From: Tanytarsus gracilentus
Lineage: Eukaryota; Arthropoda; Insecta; Diptera; Chironomidae
DNA: 64,000 nucleotides
Assembly (NCBI GenBank): GCA_038502055.1
Contig: JAXRKN010000044.1
Coordinates: 6,022,501-6,086,500 of the forward strand
Direction of reading: 5' to 3'
Numbering within the stretch: the stretch's first letter is position 1; each line of letters opens with the position of its first letter. Shown in pieces: positions 24,714-38,209 of this stretch. The translations under genes were made by a program, and so were the position numbers. Below the pieces are notes generated by a model. The model did no database searches and had not been told where the DNA came from. It worked only from the letters and a program-made list of their open reading frames with translations.

Positions 24714-27700
24714 ATGGCAATGTCAGTACATAAGCACCCTTCGCAAATAGACCCGCGATTGAGACGTGCCGTTTATGCAAAATATCGTGAAATGTTAGTT
24801 TCAAAAAATGATCAAGCTAACGAAATGATTAAACAATTGCCGGCTTATATGGTGCGTGAAGATCGCGGATTCAACACAACGAATGTCATTGTCAACGAGT
24901 AAGTTTTCTCTCTAAATAATTCAATAAAAAAATAAATTCAGGAACTATCGTACTTTAAAAAGTCGAGTTTATCAGACCCATCAATGCCGAGTAAGACATT
25001 ATGACTTCATTATTCATTTACTTTCAACGGTGATCTCCAGTTTTCTCTCTCTCTCTCTTTTGCTGCATATATTCAAGTTTGTAACTCGATCCAAAAAAGA
25101 ATTTTTTACTGTCGATGCATGCAAAAAATGTTTTGAGCATTTCATTAACGGTATGAAAATAATTAAGATTATAACGGTCCCATTAAGTGTTTTCCTTAGG
25201 ATGCATCTAGATCGTTTTTTAAACAGTTTAAACTAATGTCAGATAAATTAAAAAAACATTGAAATTTTTAAGACTCTATTTAAGTATTTTTCAAACATTT
25301 CCGTAATTATTTTCACGTCTTCGTCCCCCAAAAATACTTAATTCTTGTTTTCGTGCACTGAACCCAAAAAAAACTAGTTTTGCACTTTTTAATTCCACTA
25401 AGAACACCGAAAAAGAAATTAAAGAATATAAAATTATTGATTTCAACGACCGAGACTCTTTTTTTTTGAAAGTAAAGAACATGCATTTTTTCTCATCTTT
25501 GTTGGAATCGAATCCCTTAAAAAAAGATTGTAATTTATTTATGCATAATGAGTGCAAAAAACTGGCAGAAAATGCCAACGAACTCAGCGCTACAGAATTT
25601 TCTGCGAAATTTCAAGTAAAATTAAATTTAGCGATTTCCGGTTGAGACTCAAAATGTGGTGCGAGGTGATTTGGAAATTTTCTAACTTTTTAATTTCACG
25701 TATGATCACCTTTCATCTAATCAATCTTATATTGACATAAATCGCTCATGAGAAACCATTTCAAGACCGTGTCATAGCAAAATTAAATTTTCATTCTTGT
25801 CATATTTCTTCCTATGCCATGCCGTCACCGTCAAAGTTGAGTTTTGAAAGATACATTTTTTTAATCGTGTCCACGGACGTCCAACATATTTAATGATTAA
25901 AAATTAATTAAAAATAATCAATCCCAAAAATTATTCTTACTTTCATTTTCCTGTACAAAATCTCTCATTTGCAAACTTCTACAAACATATGGAAGAAATT
26001 ATCGATAAACTACGTAGAATTGAATTCTGGCGTGGGTCTTTGTTTCCTCGTTGATTCACTTCACATGTCTTGCGCGAATGAGAGTCAAAAGTTCTTTTCG
26101 TAAAAATGTGGAAGTAAGCAAAACTCGATATGACTCACGGACTATCATCGTGATCGCTTGAAATTTTTTCAGTGGTTTGCATTCTTATGTGTTTGTGTAA
26201 CAAGTGGGTTACCGGTGCGCGGCGTTCTTAGTTGCACTGTTAACTTGCAAAAGGCATTCACCTTTTCCATGATAGATCCGAAATGAACATTATGGCAATC
26301 CTGGCCGGCCATGATAAACATTCATCAAAAAACATCAATGTCAATCGATTTTTATCACGATTTTAACGACAAACTGATGTCATAGTTCTAAAAAATTCAG
26401 ACAAAACCGAAACCGAGCGGAGCTCCAATAAACACAGCGATCTCATAACTGTTCAAAAATAATCGAGTTACGTCACTTTGCACACAAATTTTACTTGAGT
26501 TCTCGACAGACTAATCGAGAGATTTCGAGGAATCAAAATATCGTTAATTATTTTTTTGAGTAATGTTTTGATTAATCGTTATAGATTGATAATTTTAGAT
26601 TTTTAAAAGTTGGAAATTCCACGAAATTAAAGATTTAACATAAGACCACAAAAAAATTATTTCTGCATTTATTTCATGTTCGAAAACTGCACTTACAACC
26701 CATTCAAAATGATGTAAAGCCAATTAATATGCAAGTTTTAACAACACTCGAGAGAAAAATCTCATTTCATAACGGTGCTCGCGTAAAACGCAGTGCTGTA
26801 CATTTATTAATGGAAATGTCATTGCACGACATATGTAAAACATGCATTCTCCGGCGTACAACCCAAAATCAAGGAATAAATGTTTCTCTTTTGTATTTTT
26901 TAAAACAACAACAATTATTTCCGCTTGATTAATTCTTAAGAAAATTGAAGTGATTGTCATCAATTTAAAAATAATTTTGTAATGTTTTATTATTCTGTGA
27001 TGTTCATGTCAAACTTAAGATTTATGAGGGACAGAACATTTGATTAAAATTGAGGTTTTAATGTTTGTTGAAATGAGCAATAAAATTTTTAGTAGGCTGT
27101 TTTTAAATATGCAAATTTTCCACTCCGAAATTCAGATAAAAAAACGTAATTCTTCAAAGTATAGCTATTATATTAACCCAATTAATTAAGTGCCAGAACT
27201 CATTTGCCAGATTTTTAATAATTTAAGATTTGTAGCATGAATTTCTTGTTTTTTGCTTCCTACAAAAAATAGAGCCACATAAGTTTTAAAAATGTGAGAA
27301 TGAAAGAAAACAGCAGATATTTTGGCAAGTGCAGAGAAATCAACCCACGCATGGGTATTTTATGTGTTAAATTACGTTCAAGAAATTCGTCAGAGCAAGA
27401 ATAGCATCACGAGTGTTGTTTGAACAGAAAAAAAATTGCTTCTTTGGTGCTTTTAAAATTTATTTTGACAATTTTTCTTCTTACTTTTTAAATTTTGTCT
27501 ACCTCGAAACAAAAGAAAATTTATGAGTACATTAAAACTTTCATCGTAAGGTGCAATGATCCTGATGGTGATATTGATAGATTTTTCGCATCAAATTAAT
27601 TGAGTACGCGTGCAACCTTGAGAATACTTTTTGTCGCCTCGCTGTTCAAATTTAGTACAAAGTTTTTTGAATTTTTTGGTTTTTTTTTTTTTTTTTTTTT

Positions 27701-30700
27701 TTAGCAATATAATATTTTAAAAAAAAAAAACACACGCACAAATGACATGTTTTTATTTCAAGATACGACATTAAAATCCCACCAGAAGAAAATCGTATAA
27801 AAAGATATTTAGATTTTATTTTGTCATTCACGACACATTGTCTGAAGAGAGTAAATGTAATTACATAATTTACGGGATTTAAGATTTAGTCGTGAAGCGT
27901 TTGAATTTTATTTTGCATTTGCGACAGAAAAAATTGCTAAGACTTTGAGATGTAAATTGTGAATTGAAATTTTTTGCTATTTTTATTTAAATCGAAATCA
28001 ACAAAATATATTTGCACTTTTATTAAGAAAATATATTGTTCTTAATTAATAAAAATCACGACAATGTTTTGTTCCGATTCCAACTCATATTATACGATTA
28101 ATTCATGTGCATACCAAGAATCACCTTTCATTTCGAGACAGTATAAAAGGAGACGAAATAATCGCGCATACCTCAGGAAGTGATTCATTCCTTGTGTAAT
28201 CGTTCGCAACGTGGAAATTGCCAGATGATGCACATATTGCGAGATGTGAGAGCTTAACAAATTTAAAACGTGATGCGCGAATATTGACCTTGAGGCAGTA
28301 TTTTACACCTTCAGACCTACAATGTCGCAATGGGCGATGAATAAAATAGTTTTTATTTTGAGAATCGCAGGAAATTTTTTATGCGACGCACACGCGTCGT
28401 GTGTTCTTTAACTGCTCATCGTAAAATAGATTTCAAGTAATGCTAAGAAATTTATCTGCCAAAATTTTAGGTTTTTTTTCACACATGCTGAAAAGGCAAT
28501 TAGTTTTCATTTCGCATCTCACACAATCTTGAAATTTTGCCAAAGCGGCAGCGATAAAAGTATAATAAAGCAACTTTTTGCACAGAAAACTTTAAAAAAT
28601 TATCTCGACTTAAACGGAATTATTATGATGATAATTGCAATATTTTGAAGTGTGATGAGTCTAAGTTTCTTGCCGTGCATCTTGATTTTAAAAGAATTTT
28701 AAAAAAAATTCAGCGTAATTAACTTCTTTTATAAAATGCATTTCATGAATTTTTAAATCAGTGATTAAAAAATTTATCTCTTCATATGAACAAACATATA
28801 TGTCATTTATGTGAAAAAATTTTAAAATCATTTAATTAGATATTTTACAAAAAATGTATTCATTTGAATGACCTTTTAATTTTCAACTCGTGCTTAGAAA
28901 AGTCTTTACATTATACGTGCACTTATGACGTCTTAAAATAATTTTCTTTTCAACGACAGACAAGTGGGTCAAGATGATTATTTTTTTCGACACAATTTTT
29001 CAACAGAACAAAAGCAAGTCTACTCACTTGACATGCTATCTTTTTTCCGTGCGTACAGTGGTTGTGTCTAAATTACACTTCCTCGTTTTTAGTAGAGAAG
29101 AAAAATATTTTTAATGGAGAAAAAATGAGGTTGCTGATATTAATTGTTTAAAATTTATCTTTCAGTGCACCTCCTCCGCCTCCGATTCCTGGTAATTTGC
29201 CCGCTCAAAGACTGCAAACACAAATTTCTGAAGCACCCGCGTGCGTTCAAAATGCCATGATGACGAAAGATAAGAAACCGTTCACATATACGCCCGGCGG
29301 TATTGATTTGTCACAAATCAAATCGTCACGAATGGCTAAGCGAATTTCAATGAATGCAAATAGTCCGGGTGTGACTAATACTCCGAAAGTTTCGCCACTC
29401 GCTAAAATTAATAATGTTAACAGTTCGCCATCAATTCAATCTCCTCAAGTGTCCTCGTGCGCTAGTCCAGCTTCACCTGCTCCACCCCCTCCGCCCTCAA
29501 TGGGTCAATTTGCAATGGGAATGCCATTTCAAGTTTTGCCTCCCCCACCACCACCTCCCATGAAAATGGAACAACCACAAAAGTTATCGCCACCTCAAAC
29601 GAATGTCAATGGAGCGAAAAATGTTCCTCAATCTTTTGAAGCACCACCGATGGCATATCGACCAGAAATTAAGATTCCTGAGAATCCGATGGCAATGCTT
29701 CGTAAAGTGGGAAAACCACAACCGAAAGATACTTTTTGGGTTGAAGAGTTTATAAATGATAAAACTAGAATTTCCCCACCCAAGCAACAGCAGCAGCAGC
29801 CCATCATCCAGCCAGCAGTTTTATCATCCATCAGCAGTCCACAAATTCAACAGCAACGCGAATATGTCGCAACTCCTCCAATCACTCCCAAGCCATCGAC
29901 ACCCGTTCAGCAATTTTTACCCCAGCGAAAGTCGTCAAGTCCCGATAAATGGGAAAATCGTAATTATAAATTAGAGGATCCCATCACGATCGCTAAACAT
30001 GTCATTATGGAACCAATTCAGCCGGTAAGGCCGCAAAACTATCAACAGCCACCTCCACAAGGCGGAAAAATTATACTCAGCACGATGCCGAGTCGAAGTC
30101 AACAAGCTCCACAAAATGTGAAATGATTTTCTATTTAAAAAAAACTAGACTCCATTAAAAAATATTTTCTTTCTCAGTTGGGTTCACTTTACATACCGCC
30201 GCCAATGACGAATTTAGATGACAAGCAATATTTGTTGAGTCAACAGAGTCCACCGTGGATGTCGACAAAGCAAAGCTCAAATACGCCCGAATGGGTTAAT
30301 CGCGATGAACTTGACAACTTTATACAGCAAACGAGAATGATGCATGCTCAGCCGAAGGAGCATGTTGTGCCAATGTCAGTTGAGAAAACACCAACGACAA
30401 TGCCCAATTATGGACCGATGCCGTTCTTTGCAACGCCTCAGCAACACATCAACAATTTTATTCAGCCAAGAGTTGGTAAGTTAATTAATTTTTTATCATT
30501 TCATAAAATATCTTAATGCTAATTTAAAACTTTAGATCCAAATGCAAACAAGTTTGTTAATCAAGGTTACAATGAGTATCCATATCCAACTAAAACACAA
30601 CAACAAAGACAGCAACCAACATCAGGTACGAGAATTATCCCAATTCAGGTGGAAGGAACATCGCGTGCATCCCCAAATGACAACACAGGCACGGTCGTGA

Positions 30701-33700
30701 TGAAGAGGTAACAAGTGATCTATTCATTAATGCATATAAATTTTAATAATTTTTTCCAGCGTTCCCGGTCAATTACCGAGTCCACGCATTAATGCTTTAG
30801 GAGCGCCAACTCAATCGCGATCGTTTAAAATCCTTCAGCAAGTGACTAATACATTTGGAGAGGATTTGGATGATGAAAGCAATGAGATGAAGCAAATGAT
30901 GGATGATACACCAATGCAAGAACAACGAGCAATTTATTCTCGTCCATTAGAAGAAAAAGATATGAATGAGAGCCAAATGAAACGCTCACAACTTTCGGAG
31001 AATGATCGAGCTTTCATGAATCGAATGAAGCAACAAGGTAAAGTTGATATTTTTTTAAAATATGTTCAAAATTGTGAATAACTCTTGATAAAAAAAATTG
31101 TCGATTATGAAATTTATTTGCACTCTGAGAGTGACTCACGTTATAAAAGCTCAGCGATGATATCAAACGTTTTTAGAACTTTATAGATCAACGTTGCTGA
31201 AAAGATTTAATGACAAATGAGGTATCAAACAATGCATAAAAAAGTTACATTGATAAAAATCAAAATTGCGAAAGTTTGGTATCAAAATCAAAAGAAAACG
31301 CAAAAAAAACTGTCGTTTATTCATTTCAAAATTATGTTTTTAGCTTCTCCTGGCCGTCCAATGCAAAATAAAGCTCAAGGTAAAAGTTTAATGATTTTAA
31401 TTCAAAATTACACCAGTTTAAAAAAATTTAATATGAAACTCAGATTATTCGCAGTCTTAAATTCTAGAGTTGGCAATATCCGCGGTTGCAAATTCCATAA
31501 TTTCTTTTAATAGAGCTTGATAACTGAATAGTAATGAAAAACTGATTGCTTTAAAGTATTTTTAACACGAAAACAAAACTTTTAAAAAATTGAATGTATT
31601 CTCGTGTCTGCGAAGGTGCCGCCGATACAAAATTGCCAACACAATTAAATTCTAACTAATTTTCAGATGAAGAACAACAACAACAACGTGAGCCAGGTCT
31701 TTATCAAGGCAGTGCCATACCAAGTCGTTCTTTTAAGATTCTCCAAGCCATGACGCAACCTGAAAATGTTGGTAAGTACCACGCATCCAAATTTATTTAA
31801 ATTCCATTGCGGCTCATTCTGCTGATATTGCACAGAAAACATTTCATTGAAAGTTGAAAATACGCGATTGTTTAACGCGCGTGAAAGAATGATTAACTTG
31901 TGTTGAAAGATTCTCGAATTAAAAAAGAAATTCTTGCGATGGTGAAAAAAATCTCAACGGATTTTCACTCGAGCATGATTAGATTTTGAGATTAATGTGC
32001 AGTGAGTTGCAACTTGCCTAGAAAGTCTAGACCTAGGTACAGAAATCAGACAACACACTTGGATATAAATCAAAAAATCATTTGATGCATGCGAAAAAAT
32101 TCTCTTCTAGAAAATTCAATTGGCAAATCCGATTTGAACGAAATTAAAAACAAAAATTTAAAAATTCATTTCCGTTATTTCTCTCTCATCTATTATAGCC
32201 GATAACGATAATAGCTCAGACATTGAAGGTAATTTCCTACCGGATAATCCATGCTCTTGTCACTTTTCTCATAACATTTCTCCAAATCATTGTACAGTCC
32301 AACCCGCTATGATTCCGCCGTCACCTTTTATGGTGCCTCCTCAATGTTATTACGATTGGTATGATCCGCAAAATAATCCATGGGCATACTATTATCCGTG
32401 CTTTGATCCCACCTCTTATTTCGGTTATGCGCCGCCAAGTCAATCACGAAGTCAAACGCCACAGCCGCAACAAAGCAATGTGAGCGCTCAACATCCGCCA
32501 TACTTTTATCCATATCCTTTTGTGATTATGCCACCTTTTATGGGCTTTCGACCTATCTCAACGTCTCGCGAAACTACACCATGCTTCTCTGAAGCAGAAC
32601 GCAATACAATGTCCTCTTCCGACGATCGAAGTCGCAGAGCGGTAAGCTGCACTCCCACCTGTTGTCAGCACACAAAATCATTCCCAGTAGAAGATATTCG
32701 AAATAAATTTAATACAGCTGAGGAGCCAATATTTAGAACTGAAACATTAGAGGAGCCAAAGAGTTTCCTCAAATTAATTCCTTCAGTCGATAATTCATTA
32801 GAAAATCTCGAGGAATTGCATGTGCATCCAATCATTCACGACGACGATTGCCATAGCGAGAAGAGTGAAGATACAACCGAAGTTGAGGAAGACATAAGTC
32901 AAGACACCGAGACAGCTGGAATTCATTTTCCACATCAATTGAGTGTGATTTATGAGGAGAATGAGAGTGCCGCCAACGAGCGTCGATCGAATGTTTGTAG
33001 TCGAAGCTCTACACTAAGCGATTGTTCAACGACTCTAATGGAGGACGATAACATCAGTATTGATAATCAGAGTGACGATGAGCTTATGGACGATGAAGAG
33101 AATTCAGTGACTGTCCGATTGCCGCTTAAATTTTCATTCACTCGCAGTAAGGACAACATGGTCAATACTACACTTACGGTTGGTGAAAGCAACAGTGAAG
33201 TCCATGAGATGACGCCTGAATGTGAAGTTATCAGAACTCCATCTCCTTACTTTAATAATCGATCTCACTCGCTCAGTAAAAACAGCTCAGATGTCTCGGT
33301 TACCTTTAGTCTAAAGAGTAAAAGCAAAACACCAGAAAGATTAATTAATACATCGATCATTGTCAAGTGTGATAGCATCGAAATCGAAGAGTCAGATCGC
33401 GAATGTTCAGTCAGTTACTCACTGCCAGTCAAGCGAAAATCAATTGACGAGAGAAGAAATTCAGGAAGCCATAAAGATGACATATCCGAAGGCTCGGGAG
33501 GAAATAAAAATAATGTTGACGCGAGTTTGTATACATCACTCGATGCATTGGAAGAAATTAAGAGAGGAATGTTGGACATTAATAATTCACTATTTAGTAG
33601 AATTTGTACGCTCAGGAAGAGTGCTTTAAATATTCCCGAGCGTAATCGAAGTGGAAGCGTGAGCTATATTGAAAGTATTGAGTCAGACTCTGAAAACGAA

Positions 33701-36430
33701 AGTAGCTTGAGTTTTAATGAAAACTACAATGAAAGTAGAAGAAAGAGTTCATTTGAAATACCTGAAATCAATGGCGATGAAAGTCTTGAAAGTCCAAAGG
33801 AATCATTATTCAATGGTGAAATCACTTTCAAAAATATTGTAGATTGCCCCATAGATATCTCAAAAGAATCTAATCTTAAAGAAGTTACCACAGAAAATAA
33901 CCTTGAAGAAACCTCACCAATTTTAGAAAAAATTGAGGACACGACGAATGAAGAGGAAGTCGATTTTTGGAGTCAAATTTCCAATAGAAATCAAGAAGAC
34001 TTTAATCTCTCTAAAACTTCAACAAATTCCTCTAGTCGATATTGGTTTGAAGAAAATTCGGATGTTGTGAAAGAAGAAGAAGAAATAAATGATGGATTTA
34101 CCAGCTATGAAGTCAATGAAGTTACAACCTCAATATCATTTGTGAGTCTTAATGAGCAGGAAATTAACGAGGGTGAAGACACCAACAATGGTGAATTTGA
34201 CTTTTGGGCTGACTTTGACCCCGACAGAGATCTCAGATCGACTGCCACTAAATACTTTGAATCAAGAAAAGAAGTTGATTCAAGTGAAACAATTAATGAA
34301 TGTACAGATGAGAAAGATAATAAATCAGAATATGATGATGACAGTGACACTGAATCGTGTAAGGACTTCATGAATGATCTTAAAGTAAATTCTGATCAAA
34401 AAGAAATCGTACAAAACGACGACCAATTGGCTAGTGACGAGGAATGGACTGAAGAGGAAATAGAAGTAACTGATGATGATGAACCTCAGCTTATTTTAGA
34501 GAGTTCAAAAGTAGAAAGCAAACAAATAGAATCTGAAAGTGAATTTGAAGAAGAAATATCCGAAGAGAGTGAACGTAAAGTTAAGCCACCACCACCACAA
34601 CCTATTGTTCACATTAAAATAGATCATCAACCCTGCAAACTTATCACAATTAAAACACAGCATGTTGAAATTCAAAAACCCATACTTAATCAAATTTCAA
34701 ACTCTGATGAATACAGTAGTTCTGATGATGATGAATCAGATGAAGAATCGCCACCGCAAAGAGACAATGAAAGAACATCGAGTTTACTAAGCAAAGGCAA
34801 ATCATTGGTTAATATTAATTTATTTAAAATGTCGGAATGTGATAGAGGCATGATGAGTGAAATGAAGGAGCAAATCGATAGACAATTTTGCTCAGATGAC
34901 CATGAAATAAAACCACTGCCAGTCTGCACAATTAACAATTCACATTCCAATGATGACTGCCAAAATAAAGTATTACTACCTCAAATGCATTCGATTGACT
35001 CTAAATCAAACATGACATCCGAGTCGGGCATTTCGTTTGAACATAATGAAAATTATTCTGAAGATGGCTATGAAGAAGATTCAGAGGAAGAAATTCTAAA
35101 AGAAAATGAGAAAACAATCACACGAGAAGAAATACCTCAAGATGACGTCATTAATAAGGAAATTAAGGTCAATGTGAAGGGTAGAATTTCGATGTTTGAA
35201 CGTGCCATGTCGGAAGAGAGACCAGTTGAAAAGCATTCAACAGAAATTCATCGTGTACCCTCTAAATACAGCTTCAAATTTCGAGAGTCTGAATCTAAAT
35301 CTCCTAAACATGAACAGAGAGCCGAGAGTGAAACAAAAGAGACGCCAATAAATCAAAAACTCATTGATCTCATTAATCAGCGAAAGTCTCTGCCACCCAC
35401 ACTCGAAATTGACTCAGATGTAAATGAGAAGCGTGAAAATTATAAGCGATTTGGCAATTCAAAGAAAAGCTGTCCACTTGTACGCTCGATCGACGAGTCA
35501 GGTGAAGAAGACTCTGGCTTTTCGTGTAAACAATTTTCTGAAACTGAAACAGAATCCGAAATTTTCCCCGAATTACGTAAACTGAGTCGCTATGAGAGGG
35601 CGTCAACACACTCGCGACTCTTTAAATTATTACAAGGCGATGACGAAATCCCAGAAAAAGATGAGGAAGCAAGTGTGAAAGAATCACCGGCTAAAATTCC
35701 TTACAAGTCAAAGAAAATTGTTCATAATGTGTCTGTGACGAGGCGACAAAATCCGCAGGCAGCTCAACAAGCGGAAACGATGGAGGAGAGACGACAACGA
35801 CTTTGTCTCCCATTAACGCATCAATCGTCGTCCAGTGCTGAAAGCATGTCATCATCGACAACACCTTCGCCCACTCCCGTTAATGAGAAATTAGTTCAAG
35901 AACTTGTTCAGAGTTTGCTTAGCCAAAAAAAGGGTCGAGCATTCCGAAATTTGCCACTTGAAAAATTGCATGCAGCTGCTGTGAAAATTCTTCAAGAAGA
36001 CTTGGAATCGAATGGAACTTTAAGTTCAGCGGATGAGTCGACAGTGCCCACCGTTGATAGTACACCAGCACTGACTCCTCAAGAGTTCAGAAATAACAGT
36101 TCATATAGCGAGTATTATGACAGCTGGAATAACCCACATGGTTCGATGGTCGATGAAATCACAGCCGATGTAATTCAATCGAAAGCATTTCGAAATCTTC
36201 AAGAGCAACAGTCGAACGCAAATAAGAAATTGTGGTCGGTTAGATGTCCACGAATTTTCAGCTCAAAAAGTATTAATAAAGACTTGGCGCGCGTTTCCGA
36301 AGTAAGAGAATCAGAATCGCCGGAGCCCAATCATAGCCGATCACCATCCATTCGATCATTATCGACGGAACCAATGTCTGGAGATAAATGCATCGTCAAC
36401 ACTCGCGAACGACAAATGGCTAACACATGA
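24714..36430 (+). CDS. Very large, mostly disordered protein (function unknown; muscle or cytoskeletal type?)
   Basis: Nine exons: 24714-24898, 29166-30117, 30178-30475, 30536-30707, 30760-31037, 31344-31379, 31667-31771, 32199-32228 and 32298-36430, giving 6189 nt (2062 aa). All junctions keep frame. The N-terminus is compact (PSQIDPRLRRAVYAKYREM), followed by a proline run (APPPPPIPG) and PFTYTPGGIDLSQIKSSRMA near residues 100-119. Pro/Gln-rich stretches follow. The motif S-R-x-F-K-[IL]-L-Q occurs three times (residues 555, 660 and 1791). The 1.4-kilo-residue last exon is Ser/Glu/Asp-rich with acidic clusters and two D-F-W motifs. I do not recognise it securely; its style recalls fly Z-disc-associated scaffold proteins such as CG1674, but that is a guess. 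The first and smallest exons (36 and 30 nt) are least certain. The intron at 32229-32297 is 69 nt and open in frame, so it may be optional. Confidence 0.72.
24899..29165 (+). other. First intron of the large gene
   Basis: A 4.3-kb intron with no nested gene that I can support. It contains a 23-base T run followed shortly by an A run (27680-27731). The rest is unstructured AT-rich sequence. Because of its size it could hold enhancers or further alternative promoters, but no specific element is recognised. Confidence 0.55.
27680..27702. repeat. Poly(T) tract
   Basis: A run of 23 T residues, followed 15-20 bases later by a run of about 12 A. It could be a retroposon tail remnant on the minus strand, but no body is recognisable. 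Confidence 0.8.
31469..31640. mobile_element. Possible 172-bp MITE in an intron
   Basis: Bounded by GTTGGCAAT and ATTGCCAAC, a perfect 9-bp inverted pair, with weaker symmetry continuing inward through a GC-rich CCGCGG / GCCGCCG stretch. It lies wholly in the intron between exons 6 and 7 of the large gene. A related 17-18 base end, GTTGGCAATATCCGGGG, occurs at 14339. No target-site duplication is clear. Confidence 0.45.
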
Positions 36431-38209
36431 GCATTCATCAATCATCAACCCACCCAAAATTCAAAATTAAAATATTTAAAAATTTTAAAAACTCGTTGTA
36501 AATCGAGTTGAGATTTAAGCAAAAAAAAATTTTCTCAATGAGATGTCAAAAAGGTATTTCAACCACTACGTATTCATTTTTACTTTTGTGTTTATCATTG
36601 GATGATTTTTTATGTAGAATTTTTTATGTTTGCAAAATTTTAAATTTTTAGTATTTTTCTTTTGACACATTCACACACGAACATTTTACAGACCTTATAG
36701 AAATTCACACATTTTAAGTCATGTGCGGACTTTTGAAATTTCCGGTAAAAAATAAAATTTTCAATTTTTGGCGTTGAGGTCAAAATTTAAATTTCTGAGT
36801 AGAGCAAGAATGAAAACGATGTGCTTCTCGTGCTGTGAATTAAAAATCAGAAATCAAGAGATCAACCGAGATCTAAATTCTTACCTAAACTTGATCAATT
36901 GCTATAAATATGACATTCTTTGATCGAAATTTTGAGTAGATAAAAACTATTTACTCTTAAAAATATTTTATTCTTGCTCAGTACAAAATTTTGTAGATTT
37001 TCAATTTCTTCCTGGATAATTCGAATTCAAATGTCCTCACATGACAAAATCATACATACAACTGCTGCTAATATTTTTTTTCTCTCCGTTGTTTTTCTCA
37101 CTATCACGTGAAAATTTCTGTTGGATTTTTCGAGGGCGTACCAGTTTTCGGCTTTTGGATTAGTTTTTGAATATTTTATTTCGAAAATGGATTACTTCGG
37201 ACTCGAACTTTTTGTCCGAAATTCGTTAATGTTTTAAAAATTCTCTTTGTTTCCTTCGAAATTCATAGCATTTTATTTTGTCACGTTTGGACTTTTTTTA
37301 AGTTCACCCGTACTCACCAACACAAATGTAACTTTTTAAATGTTCTAACGGTTCAACTTACACGAACTGGTACTCTTTCGATTTTTCATGTGAAACTCCA
37401 CCTTTATGATCGAAAAATTACTGATGGATAGAATTTTTTCAACACAAGAACTATTTTTGCAACTTTCAAGATTTGATTTTTGACTGACGCTTGCTTGAAA
37501 ACGCTAACACACAAAATTTTTTTTATAAAGGTGAAGTTTCTCCCATCAAAAAAAAATGCCTTGAAATTATCCAACAGAACTCGCTTTTTGAAATTAACAT
37601 CTGGAAATTTAAAAAATGTGAATTTATAGATTTTAACGGACATTCTTAAATTTTCTTTTCAGGTCCTGGTCTTTCAGATCTATAAATTCTTTCTTATCTC
37701 ATGAAAGAATCCAAAAAGATCAAAACTGAGTTTAGAGGGAGTCATCACACCATTCAGCATCATACGATCGAATCTATAAAATTTATATTTTTATTGCACT
37801 GTATTTAATTTTTATTTCATAAAAAATACTCAGCTTATTTGAATTCATGCACTACTTATTATGAAGATTTTCTTTCTCTGTCTTTTTAACACTCTGTAAA
37901 ATTTTATTCATGCTCGTTTTTCATTATGAAAAATAAAATTGTATTTAAAATTAGTGAAATTTTTATTTTTCATCAAAAAAAGAATCTCCAAGGAGTGAAC
38001 ATCTCGAAATTTAATTTCTTCATCGACACAGAATGCTCATCGTTAATGTCCATACGATTTTTAAAGATCATTTTTAAAGATCTTCTGGATAATTTTTTTT
38101 ACGTTTTTTTCACAATTAAAATAATAAAAAATAGTTTGGACACGAAATCATAAAGAATAAGCGATGTATAAAAAAGAGCTTGGTGAATTCACAACAGCCT
38201 CATTCGCTT
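36431..38209. other. Non-coding region between converging genes
   Basis: About 1.8 kb between the stop codons of the large plus-strand gene and Cand1. It contains 3' untranslated sequence of both, an AATAAA at 36751-36756 on the plus strand and a 92-bp dispersed repeat copy at 37255. No coding exon is supported. Confidence 0.6.
37255..37345 (+). repeat. Dispersed 92-bp repeat, copy 2
   Basis: Matches 3218-3309 in the same orientation over its whole length with small substitutions and indels, including AAGTTCACCCGTACTCACCA and the end GTAACTTTTTAAATGTTC. Flanks differ completely, so this is a mobile or duplicated unit, not a segmental duplication. Confidence 0.75.
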
